Assembly: GCF_000220395.1 (NCBI RefSeq)
Contig: NW_004086277.1
Coordinates: forward strand, 40,730-104,729
DNA: 64,000 nt
Direction: 5' to 3'
From: Ichthyophthirius multifiliis
Lineage: Eukaryota; Ciliophora; Oligohymenophorea; Hymenostomatida
Shown: piece by piece, positions 52,558-64,000 of the stretch
Layout: every line of letters starts with the position of its first letter
Numbering within the stretch: the stretch's first letter is position 1
Notes under the pieces: model-generated
Database searches by the model: none
Seen by the model: the letters and a program-made list of their open reading frames with translations, nothing else
Told to the model about the DNA's origin: nothing
Program-made: the position numbers and the translations under genes

Positions 52558-54459
52558 ATGGAAACAAAATAAATTTCTCCATAAATAGAAATAACCAAGG
52601 ATATAACTTAAATTGAATAATAAAAAAATGCTTTCGAATAGCTTTAATATGAAAGTATTATATCGTTATGTAAATAAATTTTAGTTTTTATAATATATTT
52701 AAATAAAATATACAAATAAATACTGAATAGTTACTAGTTAAGAAAGAGAATAAATAAAAATTTCAGCTGAATATTTAAAATCTTTTATTTTAAGATATAA
52801 ACCATCATATGAAGTAATTTAAAAATATTTTAAATAAAAAATATTTTAATAGAAATTTCTTGAATTTTTATAAGGAATATTTGATTAAAAAGATAATTAA
52901 TAATTACTTAAAAATTCATCTTAAAATATTCCACTAATCTTCGAAATACTAAATTACTTATAAGGGTTAGTTATGATACAAAAAGTATACTTTAAATTAA
53001 TCGAAAAATATGAACTCAGCTTCGATAAATAATAAAATCCCTAAATTTATCAAAGAATATTAGAAAATTGGAAAGAGATAAATATATAAATATTAAAAGA
53101 CTATATAATATATTTTGATATATAAGAAAGAATTCCTATATATTAGTAAAAAAATAATAACAATAAATTAAATCAAATATAAAAGAATAAAAGAATAAAT
53201 AGAACATTACCATCTTATAAAATAATATAGTAATGCTATTGAATTGATAAAGATATTCTAAAATCATAAAATTTAATTGCTTGAATTTTTCATATAAAAA
53301 ATGAGTAATAATAAAGAAGCATCAAAAGCTACAGATTTAATAATTCAATTTAATTTAAAAAAAGAAGATTTTCCTGAAGTAGAACTTCGGCTTAAAAAAA
53401 GTACAATTAGATATTTTTCTAAAAACTTTTAATGGGATTATGTTTATTTTTCGTATAAATAAAACAAAGATCTTATTGCTATTTTAGTAGAAGATTTTAT
53501 TTATTATAATTAAATTAACGAAGCATTATCAATCATATATTATGATAAAGAAGTATTGTAATATATTAAAAAGCAAGATACTATAAATTTTATTTAGAAT
53601 AATTAAAATTTTAATTTATTACCTTTAAATATTATCGAAAAAGACGCTTTTGGACCTTATAGTGAAAACTAAGGATTAGAACCAGTTAATAAATATTAGA
53701 ATTTTAAACACTTTGGAATTTCTAGAAATAATATTTATTTTATTGATAATATTAATACAAACGAATTCGAATTTGCTAAAAAAGATTTACTAGAAAGTTA
53801 GATTATTAGCTTAGATTGTGAATTTACTTAATAAATATCAAAATTTGATAATGCTTAATAAGCTGCTTTATTATAAATTTCAAATTGTTAAAATGTTTTT
53901 TGTTTGATTTTTTAAAATTAGGTAATTAAAAGCAATACTTAGATTTTATTAAATAATTAATGGAAAGCTAAAATATTCTCAAAGTATTTTTTAATTAAAA
54001 ATATAAATTATCTGTTTATTATAAAATAAAGATTGGACATAGTTTAAATGGAGATTTTAGTATGATAGCTAATTTTTTCAATGGATAATTAGTAAAAAAT
54101 AATAAAAATTTATTTTTATTATTAATTAATTTATATTTTTTTAAGAAATTTATTTATTATATTGATTTAATTGATATTGCTAAATAATATAAATAAAAAA
54201 ATAATCTTTAAAAAAACATTGGTTTAACATACCTTTCAGAATTAATTAATGGTATAATTTTTATTTAATTATATTTTTAAATATTAAAATAATCATAGGA
54301 AGAGGATTATGTAAACTTGAATGTTAATCTAATTGGAGCTAAAGACCATTAAGATAATCTTAAATTCATTATGCTGCTATGGATTCTTTTATAGGAATTT
54401 AAATTTATAAAATGTTTCAAGAATTATGTGGCGAAAAAGTAAACTATATTTAATTTTGA
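52558..54459 (+). CDS. MUT-7/EXD3-type 3'-5' exonuclease (DEDDy), about 485 aa, multi-exon
   Basis: Clear exons: 52558-52669, 52731-53145 and 53186 to about 53890. Further exons start at about 53925, 54032, 54146 and 54301, and the last runs to TGA at 54457-54459. The N-terminal 250 residues are helical and MUT-7-like (YSNAIELIKIFQNHKIQLLEF, KEASKATDLIIQFNLKKEDFPE). The exonuclease core has all DEDDy residues. Motif I is SLDCEFT (Asp, Glu), motif II is KIGHSLNGDFSMI (Asp), and motif III is IHYAAMDSFIGIQIY (Tyr and Asp). SNWSQRPLRQSQ precedes motif III as in MUT-7/WRN-exo. It is predicted to degrade RNA 3' to 5'. MUT-7/Nbr relatives trim or protect small RNAs. The join before NQKQYLDFIKQLM is ambiguous (20- or 35-nt intron). 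Confidence 0.82.
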
Positions 54460-54777
54460 TTATAGAGAATAAAATTACTTTTTTTTAATACTATTTTAAA
54501 TTTTTTAAAAATAGGAAATTAAGAAACATATATAATTTTGATACTAGCTAAACAATAAAGACATAAAAATTTTATATTTATTATTTATATCTATTTTTAA
54601 AACAAAAAAAATAAGGAAATATATATTAAAAACTTAAAATATAAATAATTAATAAAAATTATATTCAATATAAATAAAAATAATTGTTTTTAAAAAATTA
54701 ACTATTAAATCAAAAAACAATGAAATTCTATTTAATAACAATAATTAATATTTAATATTTATTATATAAGAATTAAA
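54460..54777. other. Convergent spacer
   Basis: 318 bp of A/T-only sequence between two 3' ends. Nothing recognised. Confidence 0.6.
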
Positions 54778-55875
54778 TCATATTTTATTTTGCTTTGATT
54801 AAATTTCCCTAAAATCATCTTCAGTATTTTTTTTGCCATCATTAATTTAATTTTAAAATGGGACTTATCCATTTAATTAAATATAATTCTATAGGAACTA
54901 TCCTTACAATTAAGGAAGCTATTATTATAAAATAAATTAATTAATGTCAGCACTATTAAAATTATTAGGTTGTAATTCAAATCCTTAAAACATATTCATA
55001 TTTTATTAAATAAGCTACTTCTAATCTTAAACATTAAATTGACCTAACTATTATCTTTATAACTGAAGGAAAATGTCATTAATCTATTAATCTTATTAAA
55101 TTTATTATTATTATTATAATTAAAAATTATTTTATTAACCTTGTTAAAGATTCTATTATTAAGTTGATGTTGGAATTTATATTTTTTATTATTATAATTA
55201 TTATTACTTTTATTATAATTACTATTGTAATAATTATTCTTATATAATATTTTCCATCTACATTTAACTCTTAAATTAATCAACCAAAATAGTCAATTTT
55301 AATTTTTCCATTTCGAATTAAATACTATAAAGATTTTAATATAAAATCACCAAATTTTATCTATTTTCTTCTAACTATTTATAATCTATAACAATTTATA
55401 AATTAATTTATTATTATTTCTTTTAAAGCTCTTATATTTATTATTATTTTTAATTTAATCCAAATTGTAATTATTATTATATTGTACTTTAATAGTTTTT
55501 AAATAATTCACATAATTATTATATTTTAACAACTTATAATTAAAATTGTTCTTGTTTTTTTGTTATTTCGACCTAAAGAGCACTTTCATTTTATTTATAG
55601 AAATTATATTATTACTATTAATCATAAATTTCAAACTGTTAAGGTATTTATTATTATTGTTATTATTATTGTTAAAGCAGAATTATAATAAGAGTAAATT
55701 TTAATCTGGTTTATTTATGTCTTCTACTAATTTGTTATCTTTTTTTTATTCTGCACTAAGATTTTATTAATCAATCAAGGATAAATATTATTATTACTAT
55801 TAATTTTTAAGCAATTATTATAATTACTATTGTTAATTATTAGGCATTAGTAATAATTATTATTATATTTACTGC

Positions 55876-55946
<71 letters not shown>

Positions 55947-56317
55947 GTGTTATTATGTTATTTAAAATATTTGCTATTATTATAACTATTATTATTAAGT
56001 TAAATCTTATTATTTCATTTTATAATTTTACTATTTTTATAATAAAAATTATTCTTATGTTTATTATATTTCATTATTTTAATTTTATAATGTTTTTGAT
56101 TATATATGTTGTTCGAAATTTATTTATTTTTCTTATTATTTTGTTAAGTTTTTTTATTATAATTTTTGCCTAGTATTCTTTATTTTTGATTCATCTTCAA
56201 TTTCTAATTAACTGTTTTTTTCTTAAATTTCATTTTAATTTTGTTATTGTATTTATTATTATTAACTTTTATTTTGAAATTTCTCTTATTAGTTTTATAA
56301 TTAAACATATTATATTA

Positions 56318-56363
<46 letters not shown>

Positions 56364-56713
56364 GTTGTTATTATTATGTTATTTAGTATATTTACTATTA
56401 TTATAATTATTGTTATTATATAAAATCTTATTATTTTATTTTGTAAATTTACTATTATTATAATAAAGCTTGTTCTTGTGTTAGCTATGTTTCATTATTT
56501 TAATTTTATTATGTTTTATTTAATATATTTTATTCAAAAATTTATTGTTTTTCTTATTATTTTAATAAGTTTTTTTATTATGTTTTTTGTCTTGTATTTT
56601 TAACTTTTGATTCATCATCTACTTCTTATTAATTACTTTTTTCTTAAATTTCATTTAAAATTTATTATTATATTAATAATTATTAATTTTTATTTTAAAA
56701 TTTTTCTTATTAA

Positions 56714-56768
<55 letters not shown>

Positions 56769-58835
56769 GATATTATTATAATTATTATATTTATTATTAT
56801 TATATACTTTTTTTTATTTTTATGTTTATAATTGTTATTATTACATTATTTATTATTGGTCTTACGTCTTCTGTTATTATTATTCTTACTATTTTTGTAT
56901 TTGTTACTCTTTATCTTATTCTTATTATATTTGATATTGCTATTATTACATCTGTGTTTAATTCTTTTATATAGTCTATTATAGTTAATTTTATTATTAT
57001 TATTATTTTTACTATAACTACTATTGTTATTGTTATTATTATTAATTTTATATTTATTAATACTATTATTATTGCTAAGTTAATTTTTGCTATTATATTT
57101 CTGATTATTATTTAATAATTTCTTATTATTTTCTACCCTTTTATTTTTACTAATTATTTTTATCTTATTATATTTTAAACATTTCTTTTTATATTTCCTG
57201 ACCTTCTTTGTTTATTATTTCTTATTAATTAGATACTTCAATTTAATTTTTATTTTAATAATTTTCTTTTGTTTTATTTTATCTAGATTTTTATTCATTA
57301 TTAATATCTATAATTTAAATATTATTTTCTTATTTTTTTTAAATATCATTCTAATTATTTTTTTAATTGTCATTATCAATTTACATTTTTTCAAAAATAA
57401 TTGATTAATTATTTATAATTTTTAATTAATATTTTTGATTTTTTTAATTTGATAATTTAATATCATATTATGTTATTAATTCATTTTTACCATTTTCTTA
57501 TATAATTTATTTTATATCTTAAATATTTAAATGTAGATTCATAAAAGAGTTTTCTTAATTATGTTTATTTTATTCTTAATTCCACTTTAGGTTACTCAGG
57601 CATAAAATTAATAATTTTTCAAAATTTAGTTTATAATACTATTATATTTTAATATTATTATATTCAACATTTTTAAAGACTTTGATAATAAAATGTATTT
57701 TGCTATAAATATTATTTATTAAATAAAATAAAAGAATAGTATGTTCGTTACAAAGAAAAATCTTTAGTTTTTACGAATTTAAAGTTTCTTCATTGTTTTA
57801 GGAAATATCTTTTATATTATGCCAAACTTTAATATTAATTTAAGCTTTTTTAAGAATATTAAACAAGAAGTCTTTATTATCATCAAAATTGCTTTTTTCA
57901 ATTTAAATATCAAACAATTAAAAAATTATTTTTTAAAATGATTAAATGTACTAATCTGATAAATTTTATTAATATAAATTTTATAGTATTATATTTAAAG
58001 ATATTTTTATTATTTCTTACTCTTGAAATTATATAACAAATTATTTTTATTAATTATTAAATTAATCTTCTATTATTTGAGTCTTATATTATATATTACT
58101 TTATTCAAATTCTTATTAATTTTAATCTTATATATCTTCTAGCTTTCTCCATTAAGCTTTAATAATTTATTAATAATATTAAATCATTTGAAAATATTTT
58201 TATACAATTATTTAACTTAAAAAACTCAAAATACTTGCTTTCAACTATAAATCATAATTTCTTTTTTCTTATAGAATTTTTTTTTCTTTTTTTTCTTAAT
58301 TTTATATATTCTGTCCTTCTTCTTCCTGTATTTAGTTTGGTTTTTCTTATTATTCGTTCATATTGTTTTATATTTGATATGAAAGCTTATAAAACTTATC
58401 GTATATTTCATATATTTTATTTTTGTTTTCTTAATCTATATTCACTATTTCTTATTAATACTATTATTCATAATTAATTACCAATTAAAGCATTTATTAG
58501 CATTACTCTAATAATAATACTTTTTATTCATATAGGGTATCTTAGTCATCTATCCTTATCAAATTATTAATGTTATTAATATATACATCAAAAATAGTAT
58601 CATCATCTATGAGATTTTCGAAATTATTAATATTATGTTCTTAACTAATTTTTTATATATTATTAAATGATTATTAATAAAATTATTTATAGTCAATACT
58701 ATTATATATTGATATCAATTATTATAAATAATGAAGTACTGGAATATAATATATTTGCTTTTTTGTTTATTTGTTTTATTAATTTTCATATTAAACATTT
58801 ACATTTTTTTAGTCTGAATTAATATTTTAATTCAT
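54778..58835 (-). CDS. Giant Gln-rich coiled-coil protein with internal tandem repeat, 1306 aa, 3 exons
   Basis: Exons, complement: 58803-58835, 55728-58757 and 54778-55635, with 45-nt and 92-nt introns; 1307 codons ending in TGA at 54778-54780. Residues 1-440 form a coiled coil with acidic and aromatic patches (FENLIDDDTIFDVYINN, IYEIYDKFYKLSYQ). From about residue 480 onward the protein is dominated by Gln, nearly all TAA/TAG. Four TAA microsatellites and two tandem copies of a roughly 140-residue unit lie in this part (core DESKVKNTRQK...KNLLKQQEKQ). The C-terminus is distinct (QGFELQPNNFNSADINQF, EDDFREIQSK). No catalytic domain was seen. Gln-rich architecture recalls transcription co-activators or condensate scaffolds, without direct evidence. 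The 92-nt second intron also has a coding-like frame, so it may be retained in some form. Confidence 0.75.
55873..55947 (-). repeat. TAA trinucleotide repeat coding poly-Gln
   Basis: About 25 perfect units between repeat copy B and the C-terminal part of the Gln-rich gene. Shorter arrays of the same unit lie at about 56319-56363, 56718-56768 and 56992-57010. Confidence 0.85.
55957..56735 (-). repeat. Tandem coding duplication with about 420-bp period
   Basis: Copy A (about 56379-56735) and copy B (about 55957-56320) encode alignable segments: QEKFQNKNQQ / QEKFQNKSQQ, VDDESKVKNTRQK / IEDESKIKNTRQK, NLLKQQEKQQ / NLTKQQEKQI, and QLTQEQALLQ / QQTQEQFLLQ. The copies are separated by TAA microsatellite DNA, which may have mediated the duplication. 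Confidence 0.85.
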
Positions 58836-61140
58836 TTTTTTTATCCCTCTTTTTTTATCTTATAATATAAATATTAATTTAATTAATAATATTTTTTTGT
58901 TTTTTTTGTTATTAAATTGTATTTATATTTCTATCATAAATTAATTAAAAGGCTAATATTTTTTTTTCTTCTAAAATTATTACTAGAATTTTATTAAAGC
59001 AATTTTTTTGATTATATTTAAAATAAAAGTAGTAAATAAAAAAATATAAAATTATTTTATTTTATTTTTCTATTTATAAAAAAAAAATTCCCAAAATATA
59101 TTAAAAAAAAAAATATTTATAAAAATACGCATTATATATAGTAATTTTTAAAATTTGAAAATATAATAAGCAATAGCATATTATAAATTAATTAAAAAGG
59201 TAATAATAAATTATGTATAAAATTGGCATTTTTAAAAAAAATATAAAAAAACAATTTCAAAATATAATCAGATTAGAATTTATCCTATTATAAAAAAATA
59301 ATACTTATAAATTTTTTATCTTCTATCTATTACTGTATTGAAAAAAAATTATGTTTATTTTAATTATTAAAATATAATATTTATTATTAAAAGTTATTTT
59401 AAAATATAAAATTATTATATCTCTAGTTATTATTAATCGTTCACTAAATTCATATAAAAACTATTCTTTCTTTTTGAATTTTTTTTTTAAATAATAAAAA
59501 CCTATTAAACTATATAATTAAATAAAAATATTATATTTAAATTACAATATTTAAATATCTTAAACAAATAATAAATATTAATTAATAAATTTAAAGTATT
59601 TTTTATAAATATTCATATAAAAAATATATTATATTTATTTCAATTTTTCTCTTTATATTCTTTTTTAGATTTTATTTATTTTTATTTATATGTGTTTATA
59701 TATATTTATTTAATTTTATATATTAATACTAATACATTTTTAAAATATTTCTGCAATTTATTTTATATATTTATTAAAAAAAAATTCTGGCTTTTTTTTT
59801 GTTTGAGTTGTTAAAATATAAATATGATAAAGTAAAATAAAAAAATATAGGCTTTTAATCTATAAATTCAAATTTTTTATTTTTGTGCATTTTTTTTTAT
59901 AATAAATCAACTTAAAAATTAAAAGATTTAATAATTTTTTCTCGCATTTATTTTATCTTTTGATTAAGTTTAAAATACAGTTAAAATAAAAAACATAAGA
60001 CAGATCAATTAATAAGTAAAAAATTATATATGTATTTAATAAATGTATTTATAATTTTACAAATTATAGTAAAATATTTATAATGACAAACAAAAAGAGA
60101 CAATAAAAATAAAAAGAAAAATATATAGTAAAAATATTATCATGTTTTTTTTTCTTTTTAATTTAAAATTAAATTTTAATTGTTATACGATCTAATATAT
60201 TATATTTCAGTCTCTATCAAATTAATTTATTATAAAAATAAATATATTAAAAATTATATAAAATAAAAACTTTATTTTTTAATAGATTTTTATTCTATTT
60301 TTATTTATAATAGTAAATAATCCGAATTTCCATTAATATTATTATAAATATTAAAATAATTTTTATACTATTTTATTAAAAAAATAAAAATAATTAAAAA
60401 TAAAATAAATTATTATATAAATTAAATATATATATAATTATATATATATATAAGAAAATTATCATGATAATTTTTATATATTATTTATAAATAAAATGTT
60501 TTTGCAAAAATAAAAGAATACAAAAAAAATTAAATTTTTTGTAATTATTTTTATGACTTTTGCGTATAAATAACTATTATTTTTCTTATTATATACAATA
60601 AATATAATTGCATAATTTAATAAAATAAACTATATATTTAAAAAAATATAATAAAATATTATATTTAATATAAGTATATTTTTATTTAAATAATAATTAT
60701 ATATTCATAATTTAGTATATATTTGATTCTATTTTTACAGATATATAAGCTTTTTATTCTATTTATAAAAAAAAAATTATATATATATAACTTAGAGGCG
60801 TAAACTAAAAAAAGCGAATAAAATATTTAAATAAATTTTGAAAATAAATATAATTAAATAATAATATTATTATTAAAAATAATAATTAAAAAAAAATTAA
60901 AATGGTTTATATATTACTAAATTAAATAATTATTAAATAATTATATAAATAAAGTTATTAAAAAAAAAATTATATAAATTAAATAATAAAAAAAAATTAT
61001 GAATTATACATATATAAAAATAAAATTATTAATATAATAAATATACTTATAGCTATTAAAAATAAAAAAAATTAAAAAAATATAATAAAATAAAATAAAT
61101 ATAATAAAAAATAATAAAAAAAATTATAAATATATATTTA
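58836..61140. other. 2.3-kb AT desert
   Basis: Upstream of the Gln-rich gene and downstream of the cNMP-binding gene. Homopolymer runs and TA repeats (for example 60427-60450) only. No supported frame on either strand. The true 3' end of the next gene may reach into its right edge. Confidence 0.5.
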
Positions 61141-63582
61141 AATCAATAAAAAAATAAAAAATAATTAATAATTCAATAATTTTTTTTATATTTTATATTT
61201 TTTATATTATTTATTATATATATATTTGTAAAAAATTTCTTTATACTTTTATTTTTTCTATCTTATTACATTATATTATTTATATTTTATCAACTGTTTT
61301 TTATTTTATTTTTTATCTTTATCATCTTTAATTGAATTTTTAATACAGAATATTTATTATTTTTCTTTCATATTTTCTAGTTTCTTATTTTACTTAACTC
61401 CATTTTCTATTTTATTTTATTTATTTAAAATAATTTTATTATCTCCATCATTTTTTTAATAAATTATCTTTAATAATTTTACTATTTAAACATTTTTATT
61501 TAATTTTTAATTTTTTATGTATAAATCTTTTATTCTTTTATTATGTGTAGAATAATTAATTGTTTCATAAAAGTTTAAACTTAATTACTAAGTTTTATTA
61601 TTACTATTTGATTTTATTAAAGGCAGCTAATCTTTTTCTTTATAGAATTCAGTTTTACTCTATTAATTTATTTATTATATGTTTTTTAGTTATGTACTTT
61701 CTGAATTTTTGTAAATATTTAAATTTTTATAATTTATTTTTAAATTATTTTATTTTTTATAATTTTAATTTAAAGTATTGTATTATAAATAAAACTAATT
61801 TTAATAATCATTTTAAATTTAGTAGTTTTTTAGAATTTAATTATTATTTTTATTATCATTATCCAACTTAACATGATTTTTAAAATTATAAATTGAGCTA
61901 TTTTAAATATTTTTTTAATTTGTTTCAATGTCAACTTAATCTTAAACTTTTTTTCTTATTTCATTTATATTCTAGGATATATATTTTATTAAAAAAAATT
62001 AAATATAAATAATTTACAAGTTTTATATTTTTTTACATTCATTAAATCTTAATTTTTTAAAGGACTTTCATTTTATTTTTATTACTTATATGCTTATTAA
62101 TTTATTTTTCCCAATTATGTATAGTAATGTTTTTCTTGATCATTGCTTTTTCTTGATTATTTCACTATGTTTTTATTTTTAATAAAAAAATATTTAAATT
62201 ACATTGTGGAGATTTATCTTCTTCTTTAAAAAAGTCTATTTTTATCTCATTTTTAGGAGAATTAGCGAAAGATCTAGAAGTTAATTAAGATTATAATAAT
62301 TTTAAATTTAAAATCTTTATTTATAAAAATATGGAAATTGTTTTATTAAATAAAAAATACTTTATTTTATATTTATTATTCATGAATTTACAAAAACTTA
62401 TTTTATAATTAAAAATCATTATAATTATTATCTTCTTTTTTGTTTTATTTTTAATATAAAATTATTCTTATTAATAATATAAATAAACCTAATTATTCTT
62501 TAAATAGAACATTATTTTATACATTAATAAAACTTTGCTTTTCTTAAATGAACTATTATTATCTTAAATTATCCCTTTTTATAAAATCAATTATTTTAAA
62601 TAATTTTTTTACCAATTTTATTTTAAATCAGATTAATTTTTTAAAATATTTAAAGATTTCTCATCATTCAGTCGTTAAAGAATAACCTGATTATTTAATT
62701 TATATAATTTTGTTAAATAAAAAATTATTACATTTTTATCAACATAATATATTTAACATTTTTAATTTGCTTGAACAGTATATTATCTTTATTGTTTACC
62801 TTATATAATTTCTATTTCTCCAAAATATTAATTTTATGCAATAACTTTGATTGGAATATATTTTTAATTATTATGAATATTTTTTTTTTAAATTAAAATT
62901 CAATTCAATCATATTATTTGAAATTTAAATATTTTATTTATTGTCAGATTATAAATCATCTAAATTTACTATTTTAAATATATTTACTTCGCCTTATTTT
63001 ATAAAATAAACTCCATCAACTTAATCGTTTTATTAAAAAACAATTTGTTTTTAGCTATAATTTCTTATTTAAAATTCATTACTAATACTCATCATTTAAC
63101 TAGTAGGAACAAATTAAAAAAATGAAAATTATTGCAAGAATTAAAGCTTTTCATTTATTGCTTATTACAAGCAAATTTTATTTATTTAATCAAATCCTTC
63201 TTTACTTAATATCATAAAATGAGTGTCTTATAAGCATACTATTGTTGCAGTTCTATAAATATTTTATTTATTCTATAATTTTTTTATAAAATAAAACCTT
63301 CTTTCTTTTGTCATTAATGATATTTCGCCAAATGAATCTCCTGAATTAAATAAAGTAACCAAATTAAATTTTTAGTATTTATTTTTAATAAATAATAGAT
63401 CTAATAATAAATTTTAATCTTTCTATGCTCTTTTTTTATTAAAAATATATAAAATAAATTATTACTTTCTAATTTCATATTGCCAATTATCGTCATTATC
63501 AATATAAAATATTTGATTATCAGTAATTTAAAAATTAGAAATATTTTAATAATTATGATTATTATTATTATTATTATTATTA

Positions 63583-63630
<48 letters not shown>

Positions 63631-63901
63631 TATTTTTATTATATTTTTATTATTATTATTATATATTTTTTATTTCATATTTTTATTTTTTATCTATAAA
63701 TTAATTAACATAACTATTACTTCTTAATTTATTTACTTAGTAATTATCTAGCTTATATTTTAGTATATATAAATAAATTTATAAATTAAAAAATACATCT
63801 TATATTCTATCTACTATTTTCAATAATTTTTGCTTTATTTCAGATTCTAATTAATCCTATTAAATTTGTTCTACATAATTTTTTTTGGCACTAAACAGCA
63901 T
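61141..63901 (-). CDS. Cyclic-nucleotide-binding-domain protein, multi-exon; two frame breaks and 3' end unresolved
   Basis: Starts at ATG 63901-63899. First exons, complement: 63797-63901 and 63466-63751, then from 63429. Later introns are seen near 62480, 62340, 62190 and 61990. After an Asn-repeat linker come two cNMP-binding folds. The first is LFNSGDSFGEISLMTKERR with RTATIVCLQDTHFMILSKEGF. The second is QIVFQQNDQVDGVYFIKQGEV, then YIPIKVIAQNQYFGEIEII and YTVQANQKCQIYYVDK. PKA-R-style phosphate-binding FGE(I) is kept, but the full FGEI-ALL...RAA signature is not. The C-terminal 400 residues are Lys/Asn/Gln-rich and disordered (SRSFANSPKNEIKIDFF). The frame slips once inside the AAT repeat and once at an A10 run near 62881-62890. 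No kinase or channel segment was found. The stop was not identified. Confidence 0.68.
63557..63625 (-). repeat. Imperfect AAT/ATT repeat in coding sequence
   Basis: An interrupted trinucleotide array in exon 2 of the cNMP-binding gene. An inserted AT dinucleotide (at about 63580) changes the reading phase between its two halves. Confidence 0.8.
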
Positions 63902-64000
63902 ACTTATCCTTTTTTCGTGTTTTTTTTTTTGTTAAAAATATATATTTAATATCAATAAAAATACCTTTTAAAATTATATAATAATGAGAACCATACTCAC
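63902..64000. other. Right window edge; possible start of a plus-strand gene
   Basis: A/T-only up to about 63960. ATG at 63984-63986 followed by MRTIL-type codons could begin a gene that continues outside the window. The complement reads GTGAGT, a possible splice donor. Neither can be decided from 17 bases. Confidence 0.2.

Noticed and set aside
55955-56831. Long plus-strand frames rich in Ile, Phe, Tyr and Leu opposite the Gln-rich gene
   Set aside because: They are antisense shadows of TAA/AAT repeats in the minus-strand gene. Composition is implausible for protein and there are no splice or homology signals.

Overview
The window is a stretch of ciliate macronuclear-type DNA. It is extremely AT-rich, and it only makes sense with the ciliate code in which TAA and TAG are glutamine and TGA is the sole stop. 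Read that way, it resolves into about 28 protein genes with short GT...AG introns (mostly 35-80 nt) and A-runs in front of the start codons. The composition, code and intron size point to an oligohymenophorean such as Ichthyophthirius or a close relative; the genus is an inference. I saw no rRNA, recognisable tRNA, transposon or CRISPR array. Homology calls rest on motifs read by eye. Exon joins were checked for canonical splice sites and for reading-frame arithmetic, and exceptions are flagged.

Layout. 1-5.3 kb: four coiled-coil proteins, one with a membrane tail. 5.2-10.5 kb: a cold-shock-domain RNA-binding protein, an Erv1/ALR sulfhydryl oxidase and a SUN-domain protein. 10.7-16.7 kb: an AFG3-type mitochondrial m-AAA protease, divergent from a 950-residue coiled-coil/PH-like protein. 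17.7-27 kb: a leucine-rich-repeat protein, a calcium-dependent protein kinase (CDPK), an Asn-rich protein, a Cys-rich membrane protein, an unknown gene and a YTH (m6A reader) protein. 27.7-36.5 kb: a VPS9 Rab-GEF, CCDC113, a small protein with two protein-phosphatase-1 docking motifs, a Myb/SANT protein and N-myristoyltransferase. 37.5-41 kb: the Hsp70 exchange factor FES1 and a type I membrane protein. 41.4-49.1 kb: three genes that look like altered relatives of well-known machines: a two-domain Ulp1/C48-like protein without catalytic residues, a cyclic-nucleotide-gated-type channel whose GYG filter is NYS, and a membrane pyrophosphatase homologue without its acidic active-site motifs. 51.3-54.5 kb: MOB1 and a MUT-7/EXD-type 3'-5' exonuclease. 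54.8-58.8 kb: a 1306-residue Gln-rich protein with a roughly 140-residue internal repeat. 61.1-63.9 kb: a protein with cyclic-nucleotide-binding domains.

There are no operons. Genes alternate strand. Several convergent pairs are separated by only 11-20 bp and some divergent pairs by 95-230 bp. Themes that recur are signalling (CDPK, NMT which could myristoylate it, MOB1, PP1 docking, cNMP-binding proteins), mitochondrial proteostasis and redox (m-AAA, Erv1), and RNA handling (CSD, YTH, MUT-7-like). The most unusual part is the 41.4-49.1 kb block of degenerate enzyme and channel relatives.
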